DNA from: Symsagittifera roscoffensis
Lineage: Eukaryota > Xenacoelomorpha > Acoela > Convolutidae
Direction: 5' to 3'
Length of the DNA: 64,000 nt
Assembly: GCF_963678635.1 (NCBI RefSeq)
Contig: NC_087065.1
Location: forward strand, 45,295,919-45,359,918
Positions within the stretch are counted from its first letter, which is position 1. Each line of letters opens with the position of its first letter. The notes under the pieces are model-generated. The model was not told where the DNA came from, searched no databases, and saw nothing but the letters and a program-made list of their open reading frames with translations. The position numbers and the translations under genes were made by a program. Shown here one piece after another: positions 47,895 to 61,299 of this stretch.

Positions 47895-49670
47895 CTAGTC
47901 GTCGGAGAAGAAGCCATTTGGGAAGATATCGTGTATCGAATCTGATGTGGTTAGTAATTTTGCTAATATGCGAACAATGTTTGTAGTTTCAAGCAGTGGC
48001 CAAAGCAATTCAAGTGCTTTGATGGTGTTCAGTTATTCTGTGCCGATGGAAAACTCGTGGTTGGTGTGCTGGATGAAATTAAAAAGCTTGTGATTATGTT
48101 TAGTGTTGTGAATGATTTCTAATATTGGGATTTCTACAGGTTGGATATATTCATGCGGGACAATGAGGGGTCGGGATTCTTCTACATTAAAGGTTTTGGT
48201 GAGTCGACAAAATATATACATTTGGGTTAACGGGTCGTAATTTCTGAGGCTGCCTTGAAGTTAGTATTTTTTATGCAGTTGGTGAAATTTAGAATAAATA
48301 GTGATGTGTACCTAGAATTAATAAATTGAAATCGATGGTGGGGTTGTCGTGATGGTGTGTGCAAATTAAAGTGGTTTTGAATGAATCTATCATAAGTGTG
48401 AGTATGCGTTTGTTTAGTATCAACATGATTTCGTGTGAACAGTGCAGATATCGTTCTTTTGGAGTGAGGAAGTGAAAGGTTAGTGAAAAAGTTTCAAATT
48501 TATTGTAAAATGATTTGGCAGCTTGGATGTCGATAAGTGCTTCGGAAGTGATGTGGTCGTGTTTTTTATCCATTGTGCTTAGTGTAAAGATGTAGGGTGT
48601 GCGTATGAAAAGTTTTTCGGTTAGTTGCGGGTAAGCGAACTTATCATTGTCGAGGAATTGATCTTGATTAGGTCTGATGATATTGTGGTCATAGTGTTTG
48701 ATAGAGTACTCATTTACTCGGGGTGCGGTGAAGATAGTTTTTTATATCGTACGTGCGTGAATTGTCTAGGCGTTAGTGTTTTAGTTAGTCTTAAAATGTC
48801 ATTTTTGCTTTATTCTATTTCGTGAGGTGTGTTATTTAGTGATATACAAAGTGGGTTTGAGAAATGGTAAAATGATGTCCAGTGAAGTGTGGGGATTAGT
48901 ACATGCTCATCGACATAGTAGGGTTGTTCAAAGTGAGGGTTGGAGTGACTAATGGTATATCGAGGAAAGAGGGGTAAGGAAAATTGGAGGAATTCGGGAG
49001 TATTAGTGTGATCAGGGTGATTTATATAATCGCGGGCTGTTCCGGATTTTGAGGGGTACGGGTGATTAGAGAATTTTTTTAAATGTTCGATATGCACGGT
49101 TAATAGTGGATGATGATTGGATTGATGTTGAGGATTGGGCTAAAGAAGGGGTATATTCTGAAGAGGATGTAGGAGTTGGTGGGTTTGATGATGTTATGGT
49201 TGACGACAATTGGTGAATGGTTAGGGTGTGGGGGTGTTGTATTTGTTGTTGGAATGTTAATACGTTATTTAGTTCAGATGAGATTTGCGTGGTTTCTGGG
49301 GACTTGTTGTTGGATCGTTCATTGGTAAAGGGGAGTAAGTTGGGGTTCTATGAGAAACACGAGAATTGGTAGAGGGGGAATAAATTTGGGATTGAGAGTG
49401 AATGGGTCGAAAGGGGGGTTGAGAAAATGTTGATGGGCTGGGTTCGGAGTTTGCGAATTCGTCTGGGCTTTCTTTGTCTGAATTGCTAAATTAGGAAATT
49501 GTGTTAAAAATTGTGATATCTGAGTTAGCGTCAGAATTTTTACCGGTTGATTTGTTAATATGGGGTGATTCGAGTGGCGGGAAAGCAAAAAGTGGGATAA
49601 TGGGTATGGGGTTTTAGAGATTGGCTGGATGGGACATTGAACTGTGAAGGGATCCAATTTATTGGCTCAT
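47895..49670 (-). pseudogene. ORF3 of element 2
   Basis: ATG at 49670 overlaps the env TGA as ATGA. Early stop after three codons, then Pro/Ser/Asn-rich part and the conserved blocks GTARDYINHPDHTNT, DEHVLIPTLHW, DKKHDHITSE, LHCSHEIML and a C-terminal SIHDIFPNGFF, ending at TAG 47895-47897. Several frameshifts. Longer than element 1 by about 165 bp because of an insertion near 47990-48200. Confidence 0.6.
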
Positions 49671-50870
49671 CGTGGGCTAAAATGATTGTTCTGAGATTGA
49701 AAATTTGTTGTATGTAGCTGTTCGATTATTTTTTCATATGTATCCTCATTTTGAGATTGTTGTGTTACAATGTGGTGTATTGGACTTTGTATATGATTTG
49801 GTCTTGAATTTGCGATATTTACTAATGCAAAATTTCTGAAATTTCGTGGTAATAATGACAATGGATGGTTGCGATTTAAACTTGGTAGTTGTGGTGCTGT
49901 AGATAATGTGCTTGTGTTGTGTTGTGTTGTGATTCGTCATATGTGTTTGGTGTAGTTGATAATTTTGTATTGTATTCTTTTATTTGTGCATCTAAAAGTA
50001 TTTTATTTATAGATTTGGAAAATTTTCTAAAAAATTCTGCAAAAAGTATGCGTGCTACGCTTGCTTGTCTATTTACTTGTGTGTGGATTGCGCATAAGTT
50101 ATAATTTCCTTTTAACAAACAGAAAATAAATCCAATAAAATTAAACATTGCGTATAACAAAGTTAATCTTTCTAAGATGTAATATGGCCATCCTAGAAAG
50201 GATAAAAGTTCGTTTTTGAAATTTACAAAACTAAAAATATTGATTGGTGATATATCTTTCGGTCGATATTTTTCGCCGTTTAAATAAATATAATCTTTAA
50301 TATCTTTAAAATATCCGCTGTAATTTTGTGCGTAAATGTTCGATAATTCTGCTGTTTGCGCAAGTTTACGTAAGTTTTCATCTATTGGTTGTCCTTGTAT
50401 AGTGTCCATTTTTGTAAGTAGTTCATGAAATTGTTCTATACGTATGTGGTGTTGTATGTAGGATTTGGAATAGATGCCGATCGATTGTAAATCGATATTC
50501 GGATTTCGGGCAATAGCTCTAATACTTTCAGGTAAAATTTTTTTAGTGGTGGCAATAGTGTTGGATATGGCGTGAGTAGGTAGTATTTATCTTCATCGGG
50601 ATTTAGTTGTACAACATTGTGGCTATTTTCTGATCCACATGGTACCGCTGTATCCCAAAAATAAATTCTTCTTGAAAGCGTATCAACAAAACATACTTTA
50701 TTTTGTAGAATATAGGTATTCTTTTGTAACATCGTTTATACTCAAAAACATATAAAGGTGATACTTTTTTGGTGCAAGTGTAATACCATAAGATGTTTTC
50801 TTCATAATCAATGAAATTTGACTTATTTCCGGATAATAAATATCCTGCTTTTTGGTATATCTATCGTATT
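49667..50870 (-). pseudogene. C-terminal half of env, element 2
   Basis: Retains the region from the FVDTLSRR-AVPCG block (50732-50436) through the juxtamembrane part, the membrane segment (YAMFNFIGFIFCLL, 50150-50110) and the full cytoplasmic tail to TGA at 49667-49669. One frameshift lies between 50436 and 50409 and others further on. The N-terminal ectodomain and signal peptide are deleted: the sequence jumps near 50850 to the ORF-A end. Confidence 0.75.
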
Positions 50871-50919
50871 TATATATTATTTCTGTTAATATAAATGGAG
50901 GAGTTAAAGATTGAGCTGT

Positions 50920-52117
50920 GATTTTAAGGGTCTAATGGAAATGGGTGTCGAACGATGTTATTGAGTCTTACTATAAGTTCGAATTTTAGTGTGAGACTGC
51001 TTTGTTGTAGTATTTGGATGTTATGTTCTTGTATATCTTTGTTGATATCGTGTCGATTTTGTAATCTATTTAGTGCCCAGTTGTGTAATCTATTACTTTC
51101 TTGATGTTGACTAAATAGCGGTGGGGGTGCTACGAATGTATTCCAATGTAATTGTAGTGGTATATTATGAGATGATTGTTCTTGATATCGTGAATCAAGA
51201 TTTGTAGGAAAATTAAGAGGAAAAGTTGATGGTGATATTTGGCTTAAAGAAGTTGTTGAAGGAAGGGAAAGTGTTTCGGGTAATATGGATAGTGTTGTAT
51301 AGAATGAAACGTCAATTGGGTTGTTTACTAAGTTTGATTCACCGTGAGGGTATTTGTTAGTTGCCCAATATGGAGGGCGTTCTGTGGTTGTTGCGTTAGT
51401 AAAAGCGTTTTCCCTAATTTGTTCTGATGTCGGGGCTGAACCTAAGTAATTTGATGGAATATTTGAAGTGCTTTGTTATGAAGCCTTTGGAGGTGTACCT
51501 GGTAGTGCGCTACTAGAAAGGTCTAAGGGACTTGATGTTGGTGATTGAGATATATTAAATTAAACTCTGGGAATTTGAAAATTTCTATTTCGTCTTGGAT
51601 GTATTATTTGTCTATTTATTTCGAGTGTGTTTTGGTTTTGACTGATGAGTCTTACACTCTTAAAATTTTGTTGTAGATCTGGGTAGATGTTATATTTCGT
51701 ATTGCGGTCTACTTAAAGGTGCTTGGCGAAAAACTGGTTAAAATGGTTCAGATAATCGTGCGTGTCTTTCTTCAAAAGTATAGGGTTTGCCTTGGAAAGA
51801 AATGAATGTAGATGAAAGGGGGTTCTGGGTACATGTGGGGGTTGTTGGATTTTCTTGGGACGTCGTTGGAGGGGACTGGTGTGGGGGTTGTTGATTAGCA
51901 ATTTTGGAAATTTCTTTGAGTGAAATTTTTATGATGAAAATTTATATTTATTCAAATATTCTTCAATAAAAAGAAACAAGAGAATGGTAGCTAATGTGAA
52001 TGTGATGATTGCCTTTTTTATACACTTACATTTTGTCATTATGAGTGATGTTAAAAATGTAAGAAAAATTATGGATAGTAGAAAAACATCTCTTCTACTA
52101 AATAGATTGCAAAACAT
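50920..52117 (-). pseudogene. ORF-A of element 2 (membrane, proline-rich)
   Basis: ATG at 52117 (MFCNLFSRRDVF), basic KCKCIKK then a membrane segment (AIITFTLATILLFLFIEEY). Proline-rich part with the shared FEERHARLSEP block, and the conserved C-terminal domain (APPPLFSQHQESNRLHNWAL). Several stops and frameshifts. Confidence 0.6.
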
Positions 52118-52854
52118 TTAAATAGTTTTTAAATTATCGTGCGTGAGGAGGTTATCAAGGATTGTGGAAAGGGATATTTACACTTCGAAGAGTGAATAAA
52201 AAATTTACAAAAGATTGCAAAAGATTATGAAAATAATGAATAGATTTTCTATGATATCAGTTAAAATTATTATGAAAAAACTTGAAGAGGTATGAAAGTT
52301 TTATGAAAAAGTTTGAAAATATTTGTTTAAATTTAGTGACTGTTGTTGAAAGAAGCATTTAAGAAATGATCTGGTTTGTCGAATCTTTTTTAATTTTTTG
52401 GGTATAAATTCGAGTGTGGTCGGATTATTTCTTGGTTTTTTGACAAGTGGGTTGGATTTCGTCAAATGTTGTTGAGGGGTTATTTTGAGATGTCGGGGAG
52501 ATCTTCTTAGTTTTTTTTATGGAATAATTGGGGTTGTCGAAGAAATAATTGTACTTTAGGCTAAATGATCATGTGCTTTTTGTTCTTTAGGCTAATTAAA
52601 TATTTTTGCTTGGAGGGTTTTGGAATGCTTAGTTGGGAAAATATTGTTGATCTTTGTACTGCTTGATAGGGGATGGTTGTAATATTGAGATTGTATTTAT
52701 TTAGGTTGTCATTTTGTAGCGGTTTGCTTACTTTTGACCTGGAGATTTTAAAGTTATAGTTACAGTTATGCTTAGAGGTGAATACGTGTTGGCTAATAAA
52801 GTCGTGTCGCTAAAAGTAAAATGGTGATTCGGAATGAGTTAAGGTAAATAATTT

Positions 52855-53224
52855 TACATCTGTTGACCATTCAGTATATCGTGTATCATTTCCATTAATG
52901 ATACCTCTGAGGTATTCTTGTAATAAACAGTTCTTACCTTCGACTAATCCATTTGTCCAAGCTGCATGAGATGTACGTGGTTTGTGTTTAATTTTATATA
53001 AGTGGCATAATGTGATAATTTCTTTATTAATAAATTCAGTGCCATTGTCTGTGACTAGTATTTCGGGTAATCCAAATTTAGCTATCCAGTGTTCGTAGAG
53101 TGTTGTATATGCAATGGGGTACTGGATTAAGTGCTACATAGTGTGTAAATGCATCAAAAATTACCATTCAAAATGAGTTTCCTTCTGAGGATGGTGAAAT
53201 TGGTCCTTTTCTGTCAAATAATAT
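52855..53224 (-). pseudogene. Integrase core fragment of element 2
   Basis: Fragment equivalent to element 1 28790-28395, including the VTDNGTEF-equivalent region; a further ~25-bp loss near 53115. The zinc finger and the C-terminal GPY-like part are deleted. Confidence 0.75.
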
Positions 53225-53794
53225 TCTTTAAAAACTTGATTTTTCATGTATTTTGAATCGTTTGGTAACGGTCCTGATCAATTTATTGATTCTGTTAAGT
53301 TTTCTTTTTCTATTAAAGAGAATACGTCCTTTTTATCTGGTTGTTGTTTAATTCTTTTTTGTTGAGTATTATTTTTGATCCAATGTGATTATGGTATCGG
53401 CTTGAATGTAAATGTGCCTAATAAATCAACTTCATAATGGTTGTTTTGACAATCTAAATAGAGTGGAAAATGTTGTAGATTGTTTATTTGTGATTGTTCT
53501 ATGTCAGTTGATACTGCGTTTTTACATTCTAATCGTGGTGAAGTTTCATCTTTAGCGAGATAGAATTTTATATTTTGTGGTATTTCAACTGTTGTTTTTC
53601 TTGTTAGTAGTTCAGGTGGTGTATTTCTACTAAGAGTGTCAGGTAGTGCAAGGTTTTTTTCTGCTTTCCATACTATGTGTAAGTTTGGGAATTTCATTAG
53701 GAATAGTTGAAATCTATAAACTCCATGATTTGGGTTTGATTTTTGTATAAAGAGAAATATGATAGGTTTATGTTCTGTAAATAAAACTGATTAT
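53225..53794 (-). pseudogene. RNase H C-terminus and connection of element 2
   Basis: 53697-53389 reads FPNLHIVWKAEKNLALPDTL followed by the connection region. The catalytic N-terminal part of RNase H is deleted. Confidence 0.75.
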
Positions 53795-54620
53795 TCATCT
53801 AGTGGCTTTTGGTTATATGCACTATTCATGTCTGCGGTTGTGAAATATTTACCGTTTATTTTTGTTAAAATTACTTGGATTGGTTCTATTGGTCATTTAC
53901 ATTTGGTTTCATCAATGAGTGAATTGAGGTATCTAGCGTCTAGAGCTATTTTTAGTGATTCTCCTTTGGCGAGGATAAAAACAGGGTTAATAAAGGTGTT
54001 TCCTTTTGGTTGTTCTTCTTTATTTACTGGAGATAAAATTTCGTATTGTTGTAGAATGTCAAGTAGTCTATTAACCTTGTCATCTAAGTGAATTGGTGCT
54101 TTGCTTGCTCTTTGTTTCTTGAAAACCGCGTCAGGTTTCAAGGTTAAATGTAGTGATGATTTTTTTTCAACATCAAGTGCACAAACTGTTGGATATCTTA
54201 ACAGTAAATCGGCTAATTGTTTAAATTCGTTCAGTGTTAATTGAGATTGCTGAAAATTGAAGATAAAGTGATATTTTGAATGTATGTTTAAAATAAGGTG
54301 TTTTCGTGAAATAGCCTGTGTTCCTTTTTTCATTGCTTATTATATTATTTATGGATAATTCTTCATCGAGAATTGTTGGTTGACATATATCTAGTAGTTG
54401 TAATATATTTTTTACTATGTACGCTACTTCTTTTGTGGGGGAAGTTGTTGCATTAGTTTCACAATATCCTAAGAGTCCTAAAGGTAGGGTAATTTGTATG
54501 GTGAATTATTATATACTTGTAGAGAAATAATATCGGAGTTTGAGTTTTTCATTTATTTTATGGATGAAATTGTTGCTCTAAAAAATTTTTGAATTGGTCT
54601 AAATTCAAAGTCAGACATAT
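53795..54620 (-). pseudogene. Truncated reverse transcriptase of element 2
   Basis: Retains the N-terminal half (FINPVFILAKGE, IALDARYLNSL, then the TTADMNSA block) and stops at about 53795, where sequence jumps to the RNase H region. The YLDD active site and thumb are deleted, so it cannot encode an active RT. Confidence 0.85.
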
Positions 54621-54772
54621 AGAGATGCTGTCTGTTTTGATTTTTGTCGCACTGGTGAACTTGTTTAATCGGAGTTTCGTAAATGTATCCTGAGAGTGGC
54701 TTAAGATTTTTTCTTTCTTTATTATAGATGGGGGTAAATTTTTGAAAAGAATGGTGGTTGTTTTTTCATTCT

Positions 54773-56020
54773 TTAGAAGAATGTTACAGCGGTGTTTTGC
54801 ATTCTTGTATATTTATCTTTTATATTAATTTTACTGTCTAATATATTAAAAGTTGGTATGTATTTTGTGATAAATGGAATTCCAATGATATTATGTTTTG
54901 TATCTGTGATATGGAATATTTGTTTAAATGGTTTATTGAGAACTTTAATTTGTTCCTTTGCTTCAGTGGGAACGTGAAAAAGTTGCATTTTTCCATAATT
55001 CGTTAAGGTTGAGCCTTGTGCTGTTGCTAATCTACTGGCTGTTTTTACAGGTGTTAGTTTTGGGTGTAGAGTTTTGATTTCATTCCAAGTTGGAATATTT
55101 ATGATATTCGATTCTGCTCCAGAGTCTATTAAAAAATCTATTTCAAGGTCTGGTGGTTGAAATTCTTTACATTTGGACTTTCTAAAAGACAGGGGATTGT
55201 CCAAATTTTTTCTTTTGATGGTTCTTTTGGTATATTTTGGTAAATGTGATTTTTACTAGAACATGGTATTTGTTCTTTTTCAGGTTGTTGTGATGTCGTT
55301 ACTTCATTTATCATTTGTTCGATTGGTATGTTATTACTTCTATGTCTGGCGTGATAAACTAAAAGTAATTCCAAGTGATATGCGTAAATATGTGAATGAA
55401 AAGGTTGTTCGCATGTAAAGGTTCCATAATCATTTGCAACTTTTATCATGTTGACTAAAATTGTGTTTTCTGTATCACTTTCACTGTCTGTTGATTCACA
55501 ATTAATGTGATTTATTTGTAATTCAGTAGTTTCTGTGTTATCAAAACCAGGGGGGTCTGAATTTGTTTCTTCAGTTGTTTGTATTTGATTTTCATTTGTC
55601 TCTGATGTTTTTGTGTATTGCTGCTATATTTGTTTTGCGAATCTGGGTAACGTGTGTTATTTATATTAGGTGATTGTGAGTAGTTTCTTTGTCTATTGTT
55701 GTAGTTTGAATTTCTATTTTTGTGATTTTTCTCGTGATCTATTTTGATAATTGTTATAATTAGATCTTTGTTGATTTGATCTGTTGTTTGAATAATTTCG
55801 TGATCGATTATTATATCGTTGATTTTGATTACTTGAATAGCTTCTGTTTCTATTGTTGGAATAATTTCTGTGTCTATTGTACAATGAATTTCCTGATCTA
55901 TCATTTGAGTAGTGTCTATTCTTAGAATGTGAATGGGAACTGGTATCAAACGAATAGTTCGGTCTTTTTGAGTTTGATCGTGAATAATTATTTCGATATT
56001 GAGTATTTCGACAGTGTATT
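54773..56020 (-). pseudogene. Linker and aspartic protease of element 2
   Basis: The Asn/Arg/Ser linker is frameshifted; the protease is readable at 55204-54773 with catalytic DSGA in FLIDSGAESNIINIPTW and a C-terminal NIIGIPFITKYIP. Confidence 0.8.
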
Positions 56021-59000
56021 TTATCTGTTTTGTGAGGAATTTTGTGAATTTGTTTGATTTGGTGATCTACCTCTGTTGTCAGAGTTGAAAGGTGATTGGT
56101 TTCTTGAATAACTTGAGCTATTTAGAAGTGGTTTTCTAGAGCTATTATTACTGTGAATGTTTTTATTTGGTAGATTTTGATCTTTTTTCATGTATTGATA
56201 AAATGATTTGATTGGTTTTTTGTACTTTTGTGGTTTATTTTGATTCTTTTGCTGTTTTTGTCTGCATTCAGCAATGCTATGTCCGTTTCTTCGGCAATAG
56301 TTACACGATGGTTTATCTTTAAAATTTGGGTTTTTCTCAAATATATTCAAAATTTCAGTAATTTTTTCGGCTAAATCTGTATCTGAGTTGTGTATTTTTT
56401 TTATTTGTGTTCTAATTGTTTGAATGTTATAAACATATCGTAATTTGAGATTTTCTGTTTCTTCTAGTTTCATAGTGATTTCTGCTTGTTCTAGTTTATC
56501 TATTAGTTTCCTGAAATCTAAATCTGGTTCTCGAATTGAGGAGGGATGTGATGCTCTCTTTTTGATGGCTAATTTTCGTAATTGAGGTGTTAGAGTCATC
56601 ATTAGAATTTCAGTCATTTTTTTGTTTTTGTAATCATGAGTGTTTAGTGAGTATGCTTTCCGGACTAGTGTTTCGATCCTTACTGCTAGTTGTTTGATCG
56701 TTTCATTTGGTAGTCTGCGAATTTCATTGCATAAAACTCTTTGATGTTGTTTGTTCTTTTCTGAATCAAACATTTTTGAAAATTCTTGTGTGAATCTTTT
56801 CCCATCTGATTTTATTTTTATTGGAAAAACTGGAAACCATTTTTGAGCTGCGCCATCAAGTGTGGTTTGTATTAACGCTATGCGTCTATGTGTCCAATTT
56901 TGGTGAAGTGGTGTATTTATGGATTCAGGTCCTATCTTCAAAATTAAATTTGCTATGACTGCATTTAAATAATCATCTACAGAATATTCAGGGTCTGTAC
57001 CGGTGAATATCATCAATGGTTTTTTTTATGTTATTGATGATTCACCCACTAGGTATGGATTCATTATCATTTGGAGTAATTCTGCGGCATTTGGCATTTG
57101 TGAAAAATTTGTGAGTTGACTTTTTGTGATTTCGTGTTGCTGTAAATGTTATGATAGTGGGATTTCATTTTGCATTTGTGTTGGTTGATAAGAATGTGTA
57201 CTTGCAGGATTTTGTATTTGTATTGTTTGATAGGGTTGTGTAATAGTTGGGTTCTGCGTTTGCAATGGTTGGTGAGTTTGTGTACTAGCTAAGATTTGCA
57301 GATATAAGTTTGTATTATGAGATGGGCGAGGCTGTTGTACACGGTATTCCTGTGTATATGGTGCAAAGATATCTGTTTGATAGTAATCATCATCATCTGA
57401 TGATAAATGGTTAGGTGTATAATAAGGTGTTTTATGTTTATTTTTATTTTGTTGTTTATTGTTTTTATTCTGTTGAAAAAATGGATAATTTTCACTTTGG
57501 TCTTGTGAAATTCGTGGATAGTCATGAAAATTTACTGAAGTTGTTGTTGGTTGTTGAAAATGTTGTTTGTTTTTGAATATTTGGACGAGAAGGTTTAGAT
57601 GTTTGTGGTCTATTTACATAGTTATATTTGTGTTCTGCAAAGTTGTTCCTAGTGAATGGTCTTTGTTTTTATATTGGTTTCGTCATTGGTCTAAATGGTT
57701 GATAGTTCACATGTGGGTATTTTGGGACAACGGTGGGTTTAAACATAGATTGTAATGTTACCTGTGGTATGGTTGGATTCTTAGGTCTTGGAGTTTGGAT
57801 GATTTGGATGTTTTGGTGAAATGCTTTGTTGTGTTGCTGTTATTACTGTTTTAACTACTTCTTTATTTGTGAAATGTGATGGTGTTTGAATATCTTGTTG
57901 TGTGAGGTTCCTAGTTCCATTCAGGTTTTCTTGTTGTATGAGAGTTGAGTTTAAACTATTATTTCCTGTTCTATCGGGTAAAATTGAATTATATTTAAAA
58001 GGTGTTGCATCAGTTGCGAGTGGACATACCTTAATATAATCTTTGTTGATGGAAGTTGTGCTAATTGCTTGACTTGAAATATCTGTTGTTATGTCGAAGA
58101 ATAGTGGATGAGATCATTCAGGGTCCCAAACACAATCTGATTGTTCTCCTAATACAGTGTCATCAGCTGAATTTTGAAGTCTGAAATTTTTTCTTGCTTG
58201 TGAATTTTGAAGTCTGAAAATCTTTCTTGCTTTTCACTTTGGTCTTGTGAAATTCGTGGATAGTCATGAAAATTTACTGAAGTTGTTGTTGGTTGTTGAA
58301 AATGTTTTTTTTTTTGAATATTTGGACGAGAAGGTTTATTAGATGTTTGTGGTCTATTTACATAGTTATAATTGTGTTCTGCAAAGTTTTTCCTAGTGAA
58401 TGGTCTTTGTTTTTGTAATGGTTTCGTCATTGGTCTAAATGGTTGATAGTTCTCATGTGGGTATTTTGGGACAACGGTAGGTTTAACCATAGATTGTAAT
58501 GTTACCTGTGGTATGGTTGGATTTTTAGGTCTTGGAGTTTGGATGATTTGGATGTATTGGTGAAATGCTTTGTTGTATTGCTGTTATTACTGTTTTAACT
58601 ACTTCTTTATTTGTGAAATGTGATTGTGTTTGAATATCTTGTTGTGTGAGGTTCCTAGTTTCATTCAGGTTTTCTTGTTGTTTGAGAGTTGAGTTTAAAC
58701 TATTATTTCCTGTTCTATCGGGTAAAATTGAATTATATTAAAAAAGTGTTGCATCAGTTGTGAGTGGACATACCTTAATAAAATCTTTGTTGATGGAAAT
58801 TGTGCTAATTGCTTGACTTAAAATATCTGTTGGTATGTCGAAGAATAGTGGATGAGACCATTCAGGGTCCCAAACATAATCTGATTGTTCTCCTAATACA
58901 GTGTCATCAGCTGAATTTTGAAGTCTGAAATTCTTTCTTGCTTGTGAGATCAAATCAAGATTATGTGTGAAATAATCATTGATAAACCATGCCAAGATTT

Positions 59001-59537
59001 TTTGTAAATCGTGTTTAATATTTTGTGAAACGTCGTTACTAGTTAAATTTTCACGGATTGTATTTAAATATTCAGAAAATATTGCGATTTCATGTCTTAC
59101 AGTTGTATGTTTTGATGTTTGAACTGCTGAAGTTCCTTGGGATTCTGGTTTTCCTAACATAGACAGATAGCTATAAATTATTTGAAATACTTCATTAGTA
59201 AATATTTGTTCTTCGTGAGTTTGCTCTTTGTGAATTTTGTTGTTGTATGTTTTTTTTGTATTCTGTGAATACTTTTGAAAATTATATATCTACTTCGTCT
59301 GTTTGGAGTAGATATCTACCATGAAATTTACTTGATGTCTGTATTTCTATGGTATAATTTCTGTACTGTTGTGTTAGGTTACATATTCTTTTGAGGTAGT
59401 GGTCGATAATTTGTCTTTTGAAATAATTTTGCGATTAGGTTTTGGCAAAATTGTGTTTGTCCTCTATCATCAGTGAGTGAATTAATTTAAAATAGTAAGA
59501 TGGAGTTTTCATCTTCACTTTCTTCATTTTGACTCAT
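56021..59537 (-). pseudogene. Gag of element 2 with internal tandem duplication
   Basis: ATG at 59537 (MSQNEESEDE). The N-terminal block (59160-58738) is readable and similar to element 1. 57491-58232 and 58233-58975 are a tandem duplication. The capsid and zinc knuckle are in one open frame, 57016-56021: YSVDDYLNAVIANLILKIG, DGAAQKWFP and an intact CNYCRRNGHSIAEC knuckle, followed by the Arg/Ser/Asn linker. This is the best preserved Gag core of the window. Confidence 0.82.
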
Positions 59538-59987
59538 TTTTCTGCTTTATAACTGTTAGCTTATAGTTTTCAATGTGTTTTATTGGTTCATTTTAATTGT
59601 ATAGACGTACTGGTTTGTTTTTGTATGTCTTTATTAATCTTCGTTTTCCTTGTATTGATGATTGTGATGTGGTTTCTGAGTCAGAAAAAAATAATGTATC
59701 ATTAGCTTGATAGTTTTTATTTACGGAGTCTTTTAGTCTGTAAAGTTCTTTTAAATGAGTTGTTTCTGATTCGGAGACTGCGTTTCTTCGTTTTGAAAAT
59801 TTTCTTCGTGTAATCTGTCTTTGTTTAATTAAAAACTTTCTTGTGATTGTTTGTTGTTTTGTTCTTATATATCCTATTGATTGTTTGTGTGGAGTAATTA
59901 CGAGAACATATTTTTCATTGTTTATTTAACATTTTTGTAGAATGATTGTTTGTTTATTTCCTAAATTGTCTAAGATTTAAGTGACAT
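59524..59987 (-). pseudogene. ORF0 of element 2 (basic protein), frameshifted
   Basis: ATG at 59987, early frameshift and one TAA near the end; the middle is readable and keeps the basic core (RKFLIKQRQITRRKF) and the FSDSETTSQSS acidic patch. It ends with TGA at 59524-59526, 14 nt inside gag, as in element 1. Confidence 0.55.
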
Positions 59988-60029
59988 AAGATTTAGGATG
60001 ACGGATGCAATATTTGGATTAGTGATTTT

Positions 60030-60620
60030 TAATGCTCAAACTGTTAGTTCTTACAATTTTTTCGGGTTAGCCTAACTTGGGTCATATGCTTCAGGGTTGA
60101 AGAGAAGGTATATATCAATTCCTGGGAATGATTGTTATTTTCACGTGATTAGTATAAGTTAAGGTGTTAGCTTACTTAATCTTACTTAGGGGTAGTGATT
60201 GTGTTCAAGGGTTGGAGAATAGTAAATCGATCCACAAGGTTCAGGTATAATTAGAACACAAGTAGTTCATTAGATACTATTTTAAACTTATTAAGTTTAA
60301 GTTTTATCCTGGGTCAGGTAAGAGGGGGGTGGGGGTCAAGTGAAGGATGAATAACAGAAGTTTTTTACTGTTTGTCCTAATTAGAATGGTTAGTGTGATT
60401 GAAAAATTTCTATTAGTCTTGGGTCTTGAGAAAAAGTTGGATAGTGAATCGACGTTTGAGGTCATTAGACACTTTGTTAAATGTGTGGGGGAGAACAAAA
60501 TTGTTCTTTTTGATCCAAGGATAAGCCTTGATGGTCAGAATATAAAAGTAAAAAAATTAAATTTAATTTGGGTGAAAGTGAATTAAAGATTCAAAGAAAA
60601 CCTTGATGATCCTAAGTTTA
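60030..60620 (-). repeat. Element 2 leader repeats
   Basis: Same repeated CTTGGGTC...GGTTG(A/G)A...CGA words as element 1 (near 60077, 60207, 60310, 60418), then GATCCAAGGATA near 60513. Conserved despite general divergence. Confidence 0.5.
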
Positions 60621-60970
60621 AAGGTTTTAGTTTAAGTAAAAATAAGAAATAGGATAGTATAGGATAGTAGAGGCCTTTGTGTTTTATAAAAATTTTCAGA
60701 TTGTGAGTTTTTAATGATGTTAGTGGATTTATGATTTGCTGTCATGTTTTAGGTAATAAAGCTGAGATGAAGAGATGATTTATATATAACTAACAGTTTG
60801 TTTAACTACTAACTAATTTTTATTTTTATTTTCAATAAACATTTTTCTAGATATATTTTAAAATTTACTGCAGATTAAAGGAAACGACAAGGGTTGTTTT
60901 TATCAGTCGTTATTGTACAATAATAGGTTTAGCGCCTGTTTTTATCGGCGAAGGTTTTTCTTCAAGCATA

Positions 60971-61204
60971 CTATGTTTTCAAATGAAAATCTAAATTCAT
61001 TGCTAATAAAACTTTAAATATAAAAGTTTGTGTTGGCTTTTGCCGTACGACCATGAAACTTATGGGTAAGTTTCGTTGTAATCGTATATCATTTCTTGTC
61101 GGAGGTCGTTTTCCAATACCGGGTAGTTCTCGTATCGTTCGGAATAATGGCTCTGATCTATTGAGTCGTAGAGACATTTCAATTAAATTATTATCGTGTA
61201 ACAT
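60971..61204 (-). CDS. Leader ORF of element 2 (77 codons)
   Basis: Intact ATG-started frame (MLHDNNLIEMSLRLNRSEP) of exactly the same length as in element 1, with a GIGKRPPTRNDIRLQRNLP core. Differences from element 1 are mostly conservative. Unknown function; see the element 1 entry. Confidence 0.55.
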   Translation of the reverse strand: MLHDNNLIEMSLRLNRSEPLFRTIRELPGIGKRPPTRNDIRLQRNLPISFMVVRQKPTQTFIFKVLLAMNLDFHLKT

Positions 61205-61279
61205 TTTTGAGAATGTTTGTCTATGTCTAATCTCTTTTTGGTTAGTTCTAAGCTCTTTTATTCCTTAAGGTCTGATACG

Positions 61280-61297
61280 AGACTTATGCTTGCACCA
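61280..61297 (-). other. Element 2 primer-binding site
   Basis: TC spacer then TGGTGCAAGCATAAGTCT on the minus strand. Shares TGGTGC with element 1 but the following bases differ, so either different tRNA primers or decay. Confidence 0.65.
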
Positions 61298-61299
61298 GA

